Assembly (NCBI GenBank): GCA_910579935.1 | Contig: CAJTVQ010000007.1 | Coordinates: 54,461-118,460, forward strand | DNA length: 64,000 nt | Direction of reading: 5' to 3' | From: an uncultured Lachnospiraceae bacterium | GTDB taxonomy: Bacteria > Bacillota > Clostridia > Lachnospirales > Lachnospiraceae | Shown: one piece after another, positions 37,197-45,716 of the stretch | Position numbering within the stretch: the first letter of the stretch is position 1 | Layout: every line of letters starts with the position of its first letter | Notes under the pieces: model-generated | The model's database searches: none | What the model was told of the DNA's origin: nothing | Seen by the model: the letters and a program-made list of their open reading frames with translations, nothing else | Position numbers and translations under genes: made by a program

Positions 37197-38198
37197 CTAC
37201 TCATATTCACTCAGATCAATACTGTCAATAATCGCCTTTGCCTCTTCTTCCGTATAGCCCATGAAATCAATAAACGCCTCATAATGCCCTACGGTTACTG
37301 CCGCATGAATCTGCAGCAGCTCCTCTTCCGATTCCCTTGCGGAATCGATCAGGGTGTAAGTATACCCCTGCGGCGTGGTGTAACTCCTTTCATTGCATAT
37401 CCCGCCCGGGAATACCTTAGACGTTGCATGTCCCTGTGTATTCGCATAATCGGTACGCTCCAGCCAGAGTACTTTTCCATCCACGTCATAGCGTACCATG
37501 GCCCATTCCCCGCAGACCATAATATCCGTGGATTCCACATCCATCCCTATACTTATAGACGGCTGCGGGAAAATAAAATCTTCAAATTCCATGCATTCTT
37601 CCCAGGAAGAATAATTTTTCACGGGAAGTTCCTCTACAACAGCCTCATCCATCGCACCTGCCGTATCATCCGGCTCTGCAGACTGCAACACCGCTTCCGC
37701 CTCCGGTGCCTCTTCCGTGCCGGACATCATTTTCCGGCTTTCTTCCGGAACCGCCTGCTCATCCGCCATACTTTCGCCGGCAATTCCCCTTCCGCTGTCC
37801 TGTACGGCCGTATCCCCTCCGATCAAAACCGGGAATTCCGATACGTTTTCCTGACCGCCGGCCGAAACAAGCCCTACCTCATCTTCCAGCACATAGGGCT
37901 GACCAGCCCCTGAGTCATTTCTCGCCATGGTTACACTGTCACCGGATTCAAATCCCCACTCGCTTACCTTTATCACATTTCCTATATATTCTGCCGCCTT
38001 CACCGTACCGAAACCGCATAGAAAAATAACACACACCGCCGAAAAAGTCATTGCCGTGGCCCGCTGTACCTTCCTTACCACATGCCTTCTGTGTCTGCTT
38101 TCATCCAAAACGGAAAAAGCATCTATATGAATTTCTTTCATGCCCGGCATGTTCATATCCTGTACGGCCGATTGGTATTCGCTTTTAAAATCATTCAT
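37197..38198 (-). CDS. DUF4367 membrane protein, probable anti-sigma partner
   Basis: 333 residues. A cytoplasmic N-terminus of about 45 residues, one transmembrane helix (about 47-68, TAMTFSAVCVIFLCGFGTV), an acidic Pro/Ala/Glu linker (about 110-195) and a C-terminal DUF4367-type domain (about 215-333, GKVLWLERTDYANTQGHA, YTLIDSARESEEELLQIHAAV). It overlaps the ECF sigma stop by 8 bases. Known: DUF4367 proteins commonly sit next to ECF sigma genes in Clostridia and are thought to control them; that role here is inferred from the overlap. Confidence 0.8.
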   Translation of the reverse strand: MNDFKSEYQSAVQDMNMPGMKEIHIDAFSVLDESRHRRHVVRKVQRATAMTFSAVCVIFLCGFGTVKAAEYIGNVIKVSEWGFESGDSVTMARNDSGAGQPYVLEDEVGLVSAGGQENVSEFPVLIGGDTAVQDSGRGIAGESMADEQAVPEESRKMMSGTEEAPEAEAVLQSAEPDDTAGAMDEAVVEELPVKNYSSWEECMEFEDFIFPQPSISIGMDVESTDIMVCGEWAMVRYDVDGKVLWLERTDYANTQGHATSKVFPGGICNERSYTTPQGYTYTLIDSARESEEELLQIHAAVTVGHYEAFIDFMGYTEEEAKAIIDSIDLSEYE

Positions 38199-38757
38199 AC
38201 CGATACTCCTCCTTCAGATTCTTTTTAAGCATCTCCCGTCCTCTTGTAAGCTGGGACGTCACCGTGGACTCTTTCCTCTCCGTGACAAGCGCAATTTCCT
38301 TTATGCTCATCTGCTGATAATAAAACAAATGAATGACTTCACGGTACTTTCCCGGCAGCTTCATCACTGCTTCCATAATTTCTCTTCTTCGCTCTTTCTG
38401 TAATACGGCGCTTTCCATACTGCTATCCGCTTCTGTTTCCAAGCCTCCATGCAATTCCTGTTCCGGCAGGTCTTCCCTGTGCCGGTACCATGCGGAGCGC
38501 CATACTTTCCGGCAGCCATTCAACGTTACCTTTATCAGCCATGCTTTTTCATGTTCTTCCGTCTCAAATTCTTTTCTGCCTTTAATAAACTGATAAAATG
38601 TTTCCTGTACTACGTCCTCTGCATCCTGACTGTTCTTTAGCTGTAAGAATGCTATCCGGTACAACATATCGCTGTACTTGTCTATTTTCTGCTGTAACCG
38701 CTCCACATCCGTGGACCCGGAAACAGTCTCCTGCGCCCCTCTGCTCTTTTTTTCCAT
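38191..38757 (-). CDS. ECF RNA polymerase sigma factor (second module)
   Basis: 188 residues. Region 2: DMLYRIAFLQLKNSQDAEDVVQETFYQFIKGRKEF with HEKAWLIKVTLNGCRKVWR (about 30-85). Region 4: LPGKYREVIHLFYYQQMSIKEIALVTERKESTVTSQLTRGREML (about 130-178). First gene of a two-gene unit with a DUF4367 membrane protein. AGGAAACAG lies before the ATG. Probably responds to an envelope signal through the membrane partner; its regulon is not visible, though a leucine-rich-repeat lipoprotein gene lies just upstream on the same strand. Confidence 0.9.
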   Translation of the reverse strand: MEKKSRGAQETVSGSTDVERLQQKIDKYSDMLYRIAFLQLKNSQDAEDVVQETFYQFIKGRKEFETEEHEKAWLIKVTLNGCRKVWRSAWYRHREDLPEQELHGGLETEADSSMESAVLQKERRREIMEAVMKLPGKYREVIHLFYYQQMSIKEIALVTERKESTVTSQLTRGREMLKKNLKEEYRYE

Positions 38758-38777
38758 ATGTACTGTTTCCTGTTTTC

Positions 38778-38807
38778 TATATTCTTTCCATTAATTTTCC
38801 ATGTCAA
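38778..38807 (-). promoter_or_regulatory. Possible promoter of the second ECF module
   Basis: TTGACA (38807-38802), an 18-base spacer and AATATA (38783-38778) on the minus strand, 20 bases before the start codon. The -10 is weak; an ECF-type promoter here was looked for but not found. Confidence 0.35.
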
Positions 38808-38998
38808 ATTCCCATACTCTGTTGTTCTGTTTTTACCCTTTCAATAGTAATATCCCATACAAAACAAAATTACTGCAAAAAAATTTATTATTTTTTTCTT
38901 ATTTTTACCAAAAGGTTTTCTGATGTTTCTGTCCCTCTTCAATATTAGACGCATAAAACCCAGAAAAAGTTTCACAAAAACATAAAAAATATCATTTT

Positions 38999-40699
38999 TT
39001 AGTGGGAATGCCGGCCCGTAAACTCCATAACGATTCCTGTCAGACAGGTATCTTCATAAACAGTACCCGCATAAACATCCTCAATTTCAAAACGGAATTC
39101 TATCATTCCCCCGTTCAGCACCTTGATATCATCCTCCGGCAGCAGAAAATACTGGGGCAGAATGGTATCCTCCAGTTCCAAAAAGGCATAAGGTTTCCCC
39201 GCCACATACATAAGAAGCCTTTTCACCCTCCCGTTTTCCTCCCAGGTCTTCTGGTCTTTCGCGTAACCGTTGACAATGCAGATTTCCGAATAGCGCATGA
39301 AGCCGTCGCAATTTCTTTTTTCCGGTTCCCTGAAATCCCACCGCAAAACCTCCCATTTGTTGTCGGTAGGATAGGTACAGCTCTGCCGGTAAGTGATACT
39401 TTCGCCAATTCCCATCCCTTCCGCGCCTTCGGCCCACGCACCGTACCGGTCCTGGCGCAGCACGTTTTCCGCCGCATACCTTCCGGTAAAGGATTCCAGT
39501 TCCGAGGACGCTTCCGCTTCCTGCTCAAAGTCGATCATGGCGCACCATGACGAACAGCCGGGCCACTGCCAGTCACTATATCCGAAATTGGGCGCCTGCT
39601 CGTCCTCTTCAAACGAACACCACTGCTCCTCATAGAATGCCTGATAAATGTCCTGCCCGCCATCATAAAAATCCCCGTAAAAAAAATTCCTCACTTCGGG
39701 ATACAGTACCAAAGGTTCCTCCGGATAACGGACCACCGGTTCTTTGGATAAGATGATTTCCGTGGAATCCAGCCCATTTTCCTGCGCATATGCGCGTACC
39801 AGATTTTCTTTTCCCTGCGGATTCTCCCCATAGCACAAAAGAAATGCTTCCCTGCATCCTTCCAATGCATCGTCTTCCAATACCGTTCCCACATCCTTTG
39901 CAAAAACCGCCCACAGGTTTTTGTTTCCCGCAAAGGCACGCCCTCCGACATGCACCGGGCGATCCGGAAATTCCACTTTTTCAAACGCACAGTTTTCAAA
40001 AGCCTCCGTTCCGATTTCTTTCAGGTTTTCCGGAAAACACTGGCTTCCCCAACCATCCGTGGAAAAGCTGCATCCCGTATTCCGGAATGCCCCATCCGCA
40101 ATCACTTCGACCGTTGCGGGAAGCTCCAAATCGGCTATCTTCTTTCCTGCAAAAGCATCTTCCCCGATTTCCTTTACCGTAATTCCGTCAATTTTCTCCG
40201 GAATACAAACGGCAAGACAGACTTCCTCTCCTTTGCCCGATGCCTTCCCATACTTTGCCAGATATTCCTCCCATTCCTCCGACAATCCGGTAATGACCAG
40301 ATATTCCCCGTCTTCCTCCGCTTTTCTTTCATAAGCGAACAGGTTCTTTGGTTCCGGTTCCAAATCCAGGACTGCCATTTCCCCTTCCCCGTCTCCTGCG
40401 GTTCCGGCTCCGTCTGCCGACGGTTCTTCCCCCGGCTCCGGTTCCCCCTCCGTCACTGACAGGGACGTTTCTTCCTGCTGCCCGCCTTCTGCGCTGTCTT
40501 CTGCAATCGCCCCGTTCTGTTGTTTCCCCGTACCCGCACCGGTCTGTTCATCCCCGCTTCTCTCCGTCCGCCCTCCCATAACCGCCTGGGATGCCCCGTC
40601 ATCAGATTCCCTGCTCCCGCAGCCTGTTAAAGCCAGTATACACATCATGAGTGCCATACCTAACCGTTTACATCCTGCATTTGCACATTTCTTCTTCAT
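38999..40699 (-). CDS. Lipoprotein with BspA-type leucine-rich repeats
   Basis: 566 residues from the ATG at 40699 (GAGGAGG 6 bases upstream). Lipobox LTGC, then a Gly/Glu/Ser-rich linker to about residue 115. Residues about 150-320 contain LRR_5-type repeats (VKEIGEDAFAGKKIADLELPATVEVIADGAF, LKEIGTEAFENCAFEKVEFPD, VHVGGRAFAGNKNLWAVF). The C-terminal 230 residues are Trp-, Tyr- and Glu-rich and unassigned. Known: BspA-like repeats mediate surface binding in gut bacteria. Its 5' region contains the structured element at 40738-40884, which may act as its leader. Confidence 0.8.
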   Translation of the reverse strand: MKKKCANAGCKRLGMALMMCILALTGCGSRESDDGASQAVMGGRTERSGDEQTGAGTGKQQNGAIAEDSAEGGQQEETSLSVTEGEPEPGEEPSADGAGTAGDGEGEMAVLDLEPEPKNLFAYERKAEEDGEYLVITGLSEEWEEYLAKYGKASGKGEEVCLAVCIPEKIDGITVKEIGEDAFAGKKIADLELPATVEVIADGAFRNTGCSFSTDGWGSQCFPENLKEIGTEAFENCAFEKVEFPDRPVHVGGRAFAGNKNLWAVFAKDVGTVLEDDALEGCREAFLLCYGENPQGKENLVRAYAQENGLDSTEIILSKEPVVRYPEEPLVLYPEVRNFFYGDFYDGGQDIYQAFYEEQWCSFEEDEQAPNFGYSDWQWPGCSSWCAMIDFEQEAEASSELESFTGRYAAENVLRQDRYGAWAEGAEGMGIGESITYRQSCTYPTDNKWEVLRWDFREPEKRNCDGFMRYSEICIVNGYAKDQKTWEENGRVKRLLMYVAGKPYAFLELEDTILPQYFLLPEDDIKVLNGGMIEFRFEIEDVYAGTVYEDTCLTGIVMEFTGRHSH

Positions 40700-40737
40700 G
40701 TTCATCCTCCTCGTCTTATCGTCCTGCCTTATTTATT

Positions 40738-40884
40738 CCCGCGAGCAACGAGCCAAGCGGCTGCTTAAGAGATGCAGAACATCTCCAGCGACTACCGCGA
40801 GGGTCAAATACCAATGTGTCTAAAAGACACATTCCCCTTGGGGCGTTTCGAATTTGACGCCCCGCTGCTTGCGGCGGGGTTTTT
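40738..40884. other. Structured inverted-repeat element, possible leader RNA or dispersed repeat
   Basis: Several nested helices: GAGATG/CATCTC (about 40769-40784), AATGTGTCT/AGACACATT (40813-40833), CCCCTTGGGG (40834-40843), enclosed by GGGTCAAAT (40801-40809) pairing with ATTTGACGCCC (40852-40862). On the plus strand CCCCGC/GCGGGG (40860-40879) followed by TTTTT forms a terminator that competes with the enclosing helix. On the minus strand it lies 38 bases before the leucine-rich-repeat lipoprotein gene. I cannot match it to a known riboswitch. The 500-base gap around it has no protein gene. Confidence 0.5.
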
Positions 40885-41102
40885 GACTTTCCCCTTACCC
40901 TGTCCTGCTTTTTCCTATTCGTCCTTTCCGCCTGCTGCCCGCGTTCAGGAACTCTCACGGCATCCGGTTGGGATTTCTTTTCTATCATAAAACAGATTTG
41001 CATCATAATTGCATCATAAAGACTGGATTTAAGAAAATTAAGGAATTTCCCTTTGGGGGTACATGCAGCAAAGCTGCTAATTTCCTTACGTGCCCCTGTG
41101 CA

Positions 41103-41141
41103 TAAAAACACGGCCGGAAACCTGTTTTTAGATTTCCGGCC
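41103..41141 (-). terminator. Terminator of tRNA-Val
   Basis: On the minus strand GGCCGGAAA, a 12-base loop, TTTCCGGCC and then GTGTTTTTATG, about 70 bases after the tRNA 3' end. Confidence 0.75.
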
Positions 41142-41210
41142 TGCGTCCTGTTCTGCCTTCTGTTTTTATTCGTCCATGAATGAGATCAGAATTACTTCAA
41201 GATACAAAAA

Positions 41211-41284
41211 TGGAAGCAATGGGGCTCGAACCCATGACCTCTCGCGTGTGAGGCGAACGCTCATCCCGGCTGAGCTATGCTTCC
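41211..41284 (-). tRNA. tRNA-Val (anticodon CAC)
   Basis: 74 bases fold as a full cloverleaf: acceptor GGAAGCA/TGCTTCC with discriminator A, D-arm GCTC/GAGC, anticodon arm TTCGC-CTCACAC-GCGAG (CAC at positions 34-36, reading GUG), a 5-base variable loop and T-arm ATGGG-TTCGAGC-CCCAT. CCA is not encoded. It stands alone between the structured element and a PanA-type gene, with a terminator 70 bases downstream. Confidence 0.95.
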
Positions 41285-41398
41285 ATGTATTCTATTATAG
41301 CACTACGAAACAGAAATGCAACCGTTTTATTTCCGAAAATCCCTTTCCGTTTCTGTCTGCCGTACCGCCTGCCGCGTTCTTCCCTGAACCGGCAGAAC

Positions 41399-42421
41399 TC
41401 AGACTCCCTCCAGCATATCGCGGATATAGTTCCTTAAACCGCTCTCCGTTCCAATTCCATATTCCGCATTTACTGCTTCATAATATGTTCTAATACGTTC
41501 TTTCGTTAACACTTCGCTGGACGGAATGCTGTCGCTGTATCCTTTCCGCGCATTCTTCCAGGGCTCTTCCTTATGCGTAATTCTCTCCAGTGCTTTTCCC
41601 CCGTACATCCCGAAAGTATTTACGACAAGATCAATAACCTTCTTCTCATCCTCCGTAAGTACATCCTCCGTGCCTTCAAACAGGACAAACCGTGCATCGT
41701 CAATCGGATTGTATTTGAAATCCCTGAAAAGGTCATAAACTTCCGGATAAACCGGTCCGTGAATCCATGCCCTGCAGTCCTCATCAAAAATCGGGTTTCC
41801 ATATAACGCAGAATGAACGCCCTGAATAAAATAGAGCAATTTCTGCAGCATCAGCGGAGTTACTTCTTCCAGCTTCTCAAACACACAGGCTATGACCCTG
41901 AGCATCTTCTCTGACACGGAAAACAGACTCTCAAGGCTGTCCGCTGCCGCCATGGCTTTCTTATATGCAGTGCCGGTAATCTTTCCCCGGTTTACTGCAA
42001 GCCGGCTTTTCATATATGCCGGAGATGCCAATGCCGCCTTTATAATATCCGAATATTCTTTGGAGGGAATCTGACCTTCCAAATACCTCGGAACCGTAAC
42101 CTCGCCAAAACCAAGCGCAAGGGACAGCGGAGCCTTACCGATCTTATAGAGCTCCATGAGTTTTTCAATATCCCCGATGGATACAAGTCTCTCAGCAGCT
42201 CTGTACTGCCCGTCAATCTCCTGCACGTTCTTATCGATCAGCCCGGGAATACTCATTTCCCCGCCGCATTCCGCACACACTGCCACCGTGATTCCAAAAG
42301 TATATTCCTTATCCCGTACTGCCTTTACGATATCCCTTTTCTGCAAAAGGTATTCCGTTTCCTTCCTGCATTCCGTACAGAAATCTCTTCTTCCATGATC
42401 TTTTCTTCTTTTCTCTGTCAT
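41399..42421 (-). CDS. PanA-type antitoxin: zinc finger, HTH and Panacea (DUF4065) domain
   Basis: 340 residues from the ATG at 42421 (GGAGG 10 bases upstream; a GTG at 42430 is less well placed). Residues about 10-55 hold CTEC and CAEC pairs, an MqsA-like zinc ribbon. Residues about 60-130 form a helix-turn-helix region (KIGKAPLSLALGFGEVTVPRYLEGQIPS). Residues about 185-340 are the Panacea domain (LMLQKLLYFIQGVHSALYGNPIFDEDCRAWIHGPVYPEVYDLF). Known: PanA domains neutralise many unrelated toxins encoded next door. The gene follows a small ORF by 27 bases, the usual toxin-first order. It probably also represses its own operon. Confidence 0.85.
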   Translation of the reverse strand: MTEKRRKDHGRRDFCTECRKETEYLLQKRDIVKAVRDKEYTFGITVAVCAECGGEMSIPGLIDKNVQEIDGQYRAAERLVSIGDIEKLMELYKIGKAPLSLALGFGEVTVPRYLEGQIPSKEYSDIIKAALASPAYMKSRLAVNRGKITGTAYKKAMAAADSLESLFSVSEKMLRVIACVFEKLEEVTPLMLQKLLYFIQGVHSALYGNPIFDEDCRAWIHGPVYPEVYDLFRDFKYNPIDDARFVLFEGTEDVLTEDEKKVIDLVVNTFGMYGGKALERITHKEEPWKNARKGYSDSIPSSEVLTKERIRTYYEAVNAEYGIGTESGLRNYIRDMLEGV

Positions 42422-42448
42422 ATTGGCCACCTCCGTTTTTCCTCTTGG

Positions 42449-42835
42449 CTATTTGAAATAGTATGTAAGCGGATATTTCTGCTCATGGAATGAAACCACT
42501 ATCACAAAACAGTTTTCCAGCTTGTTAAATTTGATATACAGGGAAACCTTTTTCTCTCCCGGTCCATTCCTTTCCAAAAGAACTACATCCTTACCGAATA
42601 CATAAAGCCGTTCATGTTCATACCCTTTGTGCTCATTCTGCAGGAGCGCCGAAAAATCCACTGCCGCAAGGCTTAGAATGATGTCTTTTGCCTTGGATTC
42701 ATCGATGACATAATCCAGAAAAAGATCTATATTGTTCTGCCGTCTGGAATTCCGGTCAAGCCGGTATCTTCCATTCCCGACAGCCTCTTTCACCTCAGAA
42801 AGATACTGTTCTATATCTTTCACATCTATATTCAA
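42449..42835 (-). CDS. Putative toxin of a PanA-type toxin-antitoxin pair
   Basis: 128 residues from a TTG at 42835 chosen for GGAGGATAAAAG just upstream; an ATG at 42874 would start inside the neighbouring repeat. The N-terminus is charged and helical (DVKDIEQYLSEVKEAV), followed by DYVIDESKAKDIILSL and a beta-rich C-terminus (SLYIKFNKLENCFVIVVSFHEQKYPLTYYFK). The end looks like MqsR/RelE-type small toxins, but I cannot assign a family. It directly precedes a PanA-domain antitoxin gene on the same strand. Target and activity are unknown. Confidence 0.65.
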   Translation of the reverse strand: MNIDVKDIEQYLSEVKEAVGNGRYRLDRNSRRQNNIDLFLDYVIDESKAKDIILSLAAVDFSALLQNEHKGYEHERLYVFGKDVVLLERNGPGEKKVSLYIKFNKLENCFVIVVSFHEQKYPLTYYFK

Positions 42836-42867
42836 TACTTTTATCCTCCGTATAGTACAATAATTGG

Positions 42868-43010
42868 TTACCATTCACAGCCGAAATGCGCATGAACTGC
42901 GCATTTGCAACCCGATACCGTGGTTCGTGCAGGCATTTGCGCCTCGCCGCAGGCGGCTTTTCATGCGCAAATGCCTTTACTATGAGCGGCTGAAAGCTGT
43001 GAATAGTGAC
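42868..43010. repeat. MITE-like palindromic element next to the toxin gene
   Basis: 143 bases with 15-bp terminal inverted repeats GTTACCATTCACAGC and GCTGTGAATAGTGAC (two mismatches). Inside are repeated ATGCGC/GCATTTGCGC blocks that can fold into a long hairpin. It has no ORF. It ends about 30 bases before the TTG start of the toxin, so it may carry or disturb that promoter. It fills most of the 330-base gap between toxin and cysK. Confidence 0.6.
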
Positions 43011-43126
43011 AATAAAAATTATTATATCATTAGCTTATGCCATTGATGGGATTTTGTCAATATCTGATCATTCATGACCACGGAAATCAATTTTCAGTTT
43101 CTGTCTGCCCTGCCTCTGTCCTGCTC

Positions 43127-43171
43127 CTGAGGCTGCCTTCAATTCAGCTCTGAATTGTCAGGCAGCCTCAG
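43127..43171 (-). terminator. Terminator hairpin at the end of cysK
   Basis: CTGAGGCTGCC (43127-43137) pairs with GGCAGCCTCAG (43161-43171); a second inner pairing AATTCA/TGAATT extends it. The stem begins at the cysK stop codon. A T-run is not evident on the minus strand. Confidence 0.6.
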
Positions 43172-44106
43172 TTGTTGTTAAACAGAGGTGTGGACAAGTA
43201 CCTGTCTCCGGAATCCGGCAGCAATGCCACAATTGTCTTTCCGGCATTTTCCGGCCGTTCTGCGAGAATGGAGGCTGCTTTCAGCGCCGCACCGGAGGAT
43301 ATGCCCACCAGAATGCCTTCGCTCACTGCAAATTTTTTCCCTTCGGTAAACGCATCCTCATTTTCAATCGTAAGTACTTCGTCATACACCTTTGTATTCA
43401 GCACTTCCGGAACAAACCCCGCACCGATTCCCTGAATCTTATGGGAACCCGGAGTCCCTTTGGAAAGAACCGGGCTGGCGGCCGGCTCTACCGCTACGAT
43501 TTTCACATTCGGGTTCTTTTCCTTTAAATATTCCCCCACGCCGGTGACGGTGCCGCCCGTGCCTACTCCTGCCACAAAGATATCCACCCGGCCTTCTGTC
43601 TGTTCCCAGATTTCCGGGCCCGTCGTTGCTTTATGGACGGCCGGATTGGCAGGATTTACGAACTGTCCTAAGATCACGGCTCCTTCTATTTCATTTTTCA
43701 ATTCTTCCGCCTTGGCGATCGCGCCCTTCATACCTTTCGCGCCTTCCGTCAGTACCAGTTCCGCCCCATATGCCTTTAAAAGATTTCTCCTTTCCACACT
43801 CATGGTATCCGGCAGGGTCAGGATTGCCCGGTAACCTTTTGCCGCCGCCACTGCCGCAAGGCCGATTCCGGTATTGCCGCTGGTGGGCTCGATGATCGTT
43901 GCCCCTTCTTTTAAAATACCTTTCTTTTCCGCATCTTCGATCATGGCCAGTGCAATACGGTCCTTTACCGAACCTGCCGGATTCAGGTATTCCAGCTTTG
44001 CAAGAATGACTGCATTGGTAATGCCTGACTTTTCAGTATACCTGTTCAGCTTTAAGAGCGGTGTCCTTCCGATCAATTCCAGTGCGCTTTCTTTTATTTG
44101 ACTCAT
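43168..44106 (-). CDS. cysK: Cysteine synthase A (O-acetylserine sulfhydrylase)
   Basis: 312 residues, full family length. PLP Lys in AGSVKDRIA (about 46), the substrate loop [11 protein letters not shown] (about 73-83), the phosphate-binding [10 protein letters not shown] (about 178-187), and [10 protein letters not shown] near the end. It makes cysteine from O-acetylserine and sulfide. The neighbour upstream on the same strand is a PatB-type C-S lyase, which breaks cystathionine or cysteine, so the two handle sulfur amino acids. A near-perfect sigma-A promoter lies directly upstream and overlaps the end of that neighbour, so cysK can be expressed separately. Confidence 0.95.
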   Translation of the reverse strand: MSQIKESALELIGRTPLLKLNRYTEKSGITNAVILAKLEYLNPAGSVKDRIALAMIEDAEKKGILKEGATIIEPTSGNTGIGLAAVAAAKGYRAILTLPDTMSVERRNLLKAYGAELVLTEGAKGMKGAIAKAEELKNEIEGAVILGQFVNPANPAVHKATTGPEIWEQTEGRVDIFVAGVGTGGTVTGVGEYLKEKNPNVKIVAVEPAASPVLSKGTPGSHKIQGIGAGFVPEVLNTKVYDEVLTIENEDAFTEGKKFAVSEGILVGISSGAALKAASILAERPENAGKTIVALLPDSGDRYLSTPLFNNN

Positions 44107-44159
44107 TTATACTGCTCCTTTCAATTCATACTTATTCTATAGGTTTTATATGTTTATAA

Positions 44160-44188
44160 ATTATACATGGGAATCCGTTCCTTGTCAA
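44160..44188 (-). promoter_or_regulatory. Consensus promoter of cysK
   Basis: TTGACA (44188-44183), 17-base spacer and TATAAT (44165-44160) on the minus strand, about 55 bases before the cysK start. Perfect match to the sigma-A consensus. I do not see a clear CymR box. Confidence 0.85.
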
Positions 44189-45387
44189 TAGACTTTCTCA
44201 TTGTCACAGGTTGGCAGCGCTTCCTTCAGCCGCCTTAACGCTTCTTCCAGCACGCTTCTCGGACAGGCGGTATTGATTCTCTGGAATCCACTGCCGCATT
44301 CCCCGAAAATCCTTCCGCTGTCCAGCCAGAGCTTTGCCCTGTATACCACCAGTTTCTCCAGTTCTTCCGTACCCAGCCCTGTCCCCCTGAAATCCAGCCA
44401 TACAAGATAAGTACCCTCTGTGTCGATCATTTTCACTCCCGGCAGATTTTCCTCCACATAATTTTTTGTAAATTCTATATTTTCCTTTATGTAAGCAAGC
44501 ATTGCCCGATACCATTCTTCCCCGTGGCTGTATGCCGCCTCACATGCCACCAGTCCCATCACGCCAAGCTGGCTGATCCCCGCCGCCCCCAGCTCCCTGC
44601 GGAATTTATGCCTTAATTCGCGGTTCGGGATAAAAATATTCGATATCGGTATGCCGGCAAGATTAAAGGTTTTCCCGGGCGACGTACAGGTAACACTAAT
44701 CTCCTCATACTCCTTTTTCAAACCGGCAAACACCTGATGTTTTCCCTTAAAAACAAAATCCTGATGAATCTCGTCACTGACTACCGTGACACCGTATCTT
44801 ACGCAGATATCACCCATCCGCTCCAGTTCTTCCCTGCTCCATACCCTGCCCACCGGATTATGCGGGCTGCATAAGAAAAACAGCCGGATATCCTTCTCTG
44901 CAATTTTTCTTTCAAAATCTTCAAAATCAATATGATAGCGGTTATCCTCCCCCAGATACAGGGTGTTGCTGACGGCCTTTCTTCCGTTCTCTTCGATCAC
45001 CTCCGAAAACGGATAATAAACCGGAAGCTGGATGAGCACGCTGTCCCCCGGATGCGTATATGCTTTCACTGCCATCGCCAGAGCCACTACAACCCCCGGC
45101 GTCTTTACCAGCCATCTTTCCTGTACCTCCCAGTCATGATGCTTTTTCATCCAGTCCCTTACAATTTCAAAATACGGCGTCTGCACTTCACTGTAACCGA
45201 AAATCCCTTCCTTTGCCCGCTCTGCCAGTGCGTCCACCACATAAGAGGAAGTCTCAAAGTCCATATCCGCCACCCAGAGAGGCAGCACATCCTCCGGCAG
45301 TCCCTCCTTTTTTGCAAAATCATACTTCAGACACCGGGTGCCCTTCCTGTTGATCACTCTGTCAAAATCCAGATTTCTCTCTGCCAT
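44185..45387 (-). CDS. PatB/MalY-type aminotransferase, C-S lyase
   Basis: 400 residues from the ATG at 45387, chosen for GAAGGAGAAAA upstream; the frame extends to an ATG at 45417. Class I/II aminotransferase fold: N-terminal GTRCLKYDFAKKEGLPEDVLPLWVADMDF is the PatB/MalY hallmark; the PLP Lys is in CTSPGKTFNLAG (about 225); LFFLCSPHNPVGRVW and VVSDEIHQDF complete the cofactor pocket; GSGFQRINTACPR binds the carboxylate. Known: enzymes of this group act as cystathionine beta-lyase or cysteine desulfhydrase. Adjacent to cysK, in line with sulfur metabolism. Confidence 0.88.
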   Translation of the reverse strand: MAERNLDFDRVINRKGTRCLKYDFAKKEGLPEDVLPLWVADMDFETSSYVVDALAERAKEGIFGYSEVQTPYFEIVRDWMKKHHDWEVQERWLVKTPGVVVALAMAVKAYTHPGDSVLIQLPVYYPFSEVIEENGRKAVSNTLYLGEDNRYHIDFEDFERKIAEKDIRLFFLCSPHNPVGRVWSREELERMGDICVRYGVTVVSDEIHQDFVFKGKHQVFAGLKKEYEEISVTCTSPGKTFNLAGIPISNIFIPNRELRHKFRRELGAAGISQLGVMGLVACEAAYSHGEEWYRAMLAYIKENIEFTKNYVEENLPGVKMIDTEGTYLVWLDFRGTGLGTEELEKLVVYRAKLWLDSGRIFGECGSGFQRINTACPRSVLEEALRRLKEALPTCDNEKVY

Positions 45388-45577
45388 CTTTTTCTCCTTC
45401 CGTTTCATACAATCCATTTTTCCAGTTCATGAGTTACACTTGACATTTCTTAACCGGACTTATTAGCGCGTGTTTGAAAAAAATCACATAACATAGTATA
45501 ACACAGGCATTTGATAAAGCCCATACAATGCACTGACAAAATGTGAATCAGAATACGTGGTACCTGAACCGTAATAA

Positions 45578-45620
45578 GGAACTGTCATAAAATAACCTGA
45601 GCATATTTCGCGACAGTTCC
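45578..45620. repeat. 43-bp inverted-repeat mini-element with ISAzo13-like ends
   Basis: Starts GGAACTGTCATAAAATAAC and ends GCGACAGTTCC, so both ends match the ends of the insertion sequence at 19154-20477. Both flanks are TAA, again a 3-bp repeat. It lies in the 330-base gap between the patB-type gene and the glycosyltransferase; I see no gene there. Confidence 0.6.
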
Positions 45621-45716
45621 TAAGTCTTGACATCCGTGTATTGCAGTGCCATACTCTGTATATCGAAGTCATTTATACAAGAGTATGGAAGGGACAAAAT
45701 TGCAGAGGTGAATACC

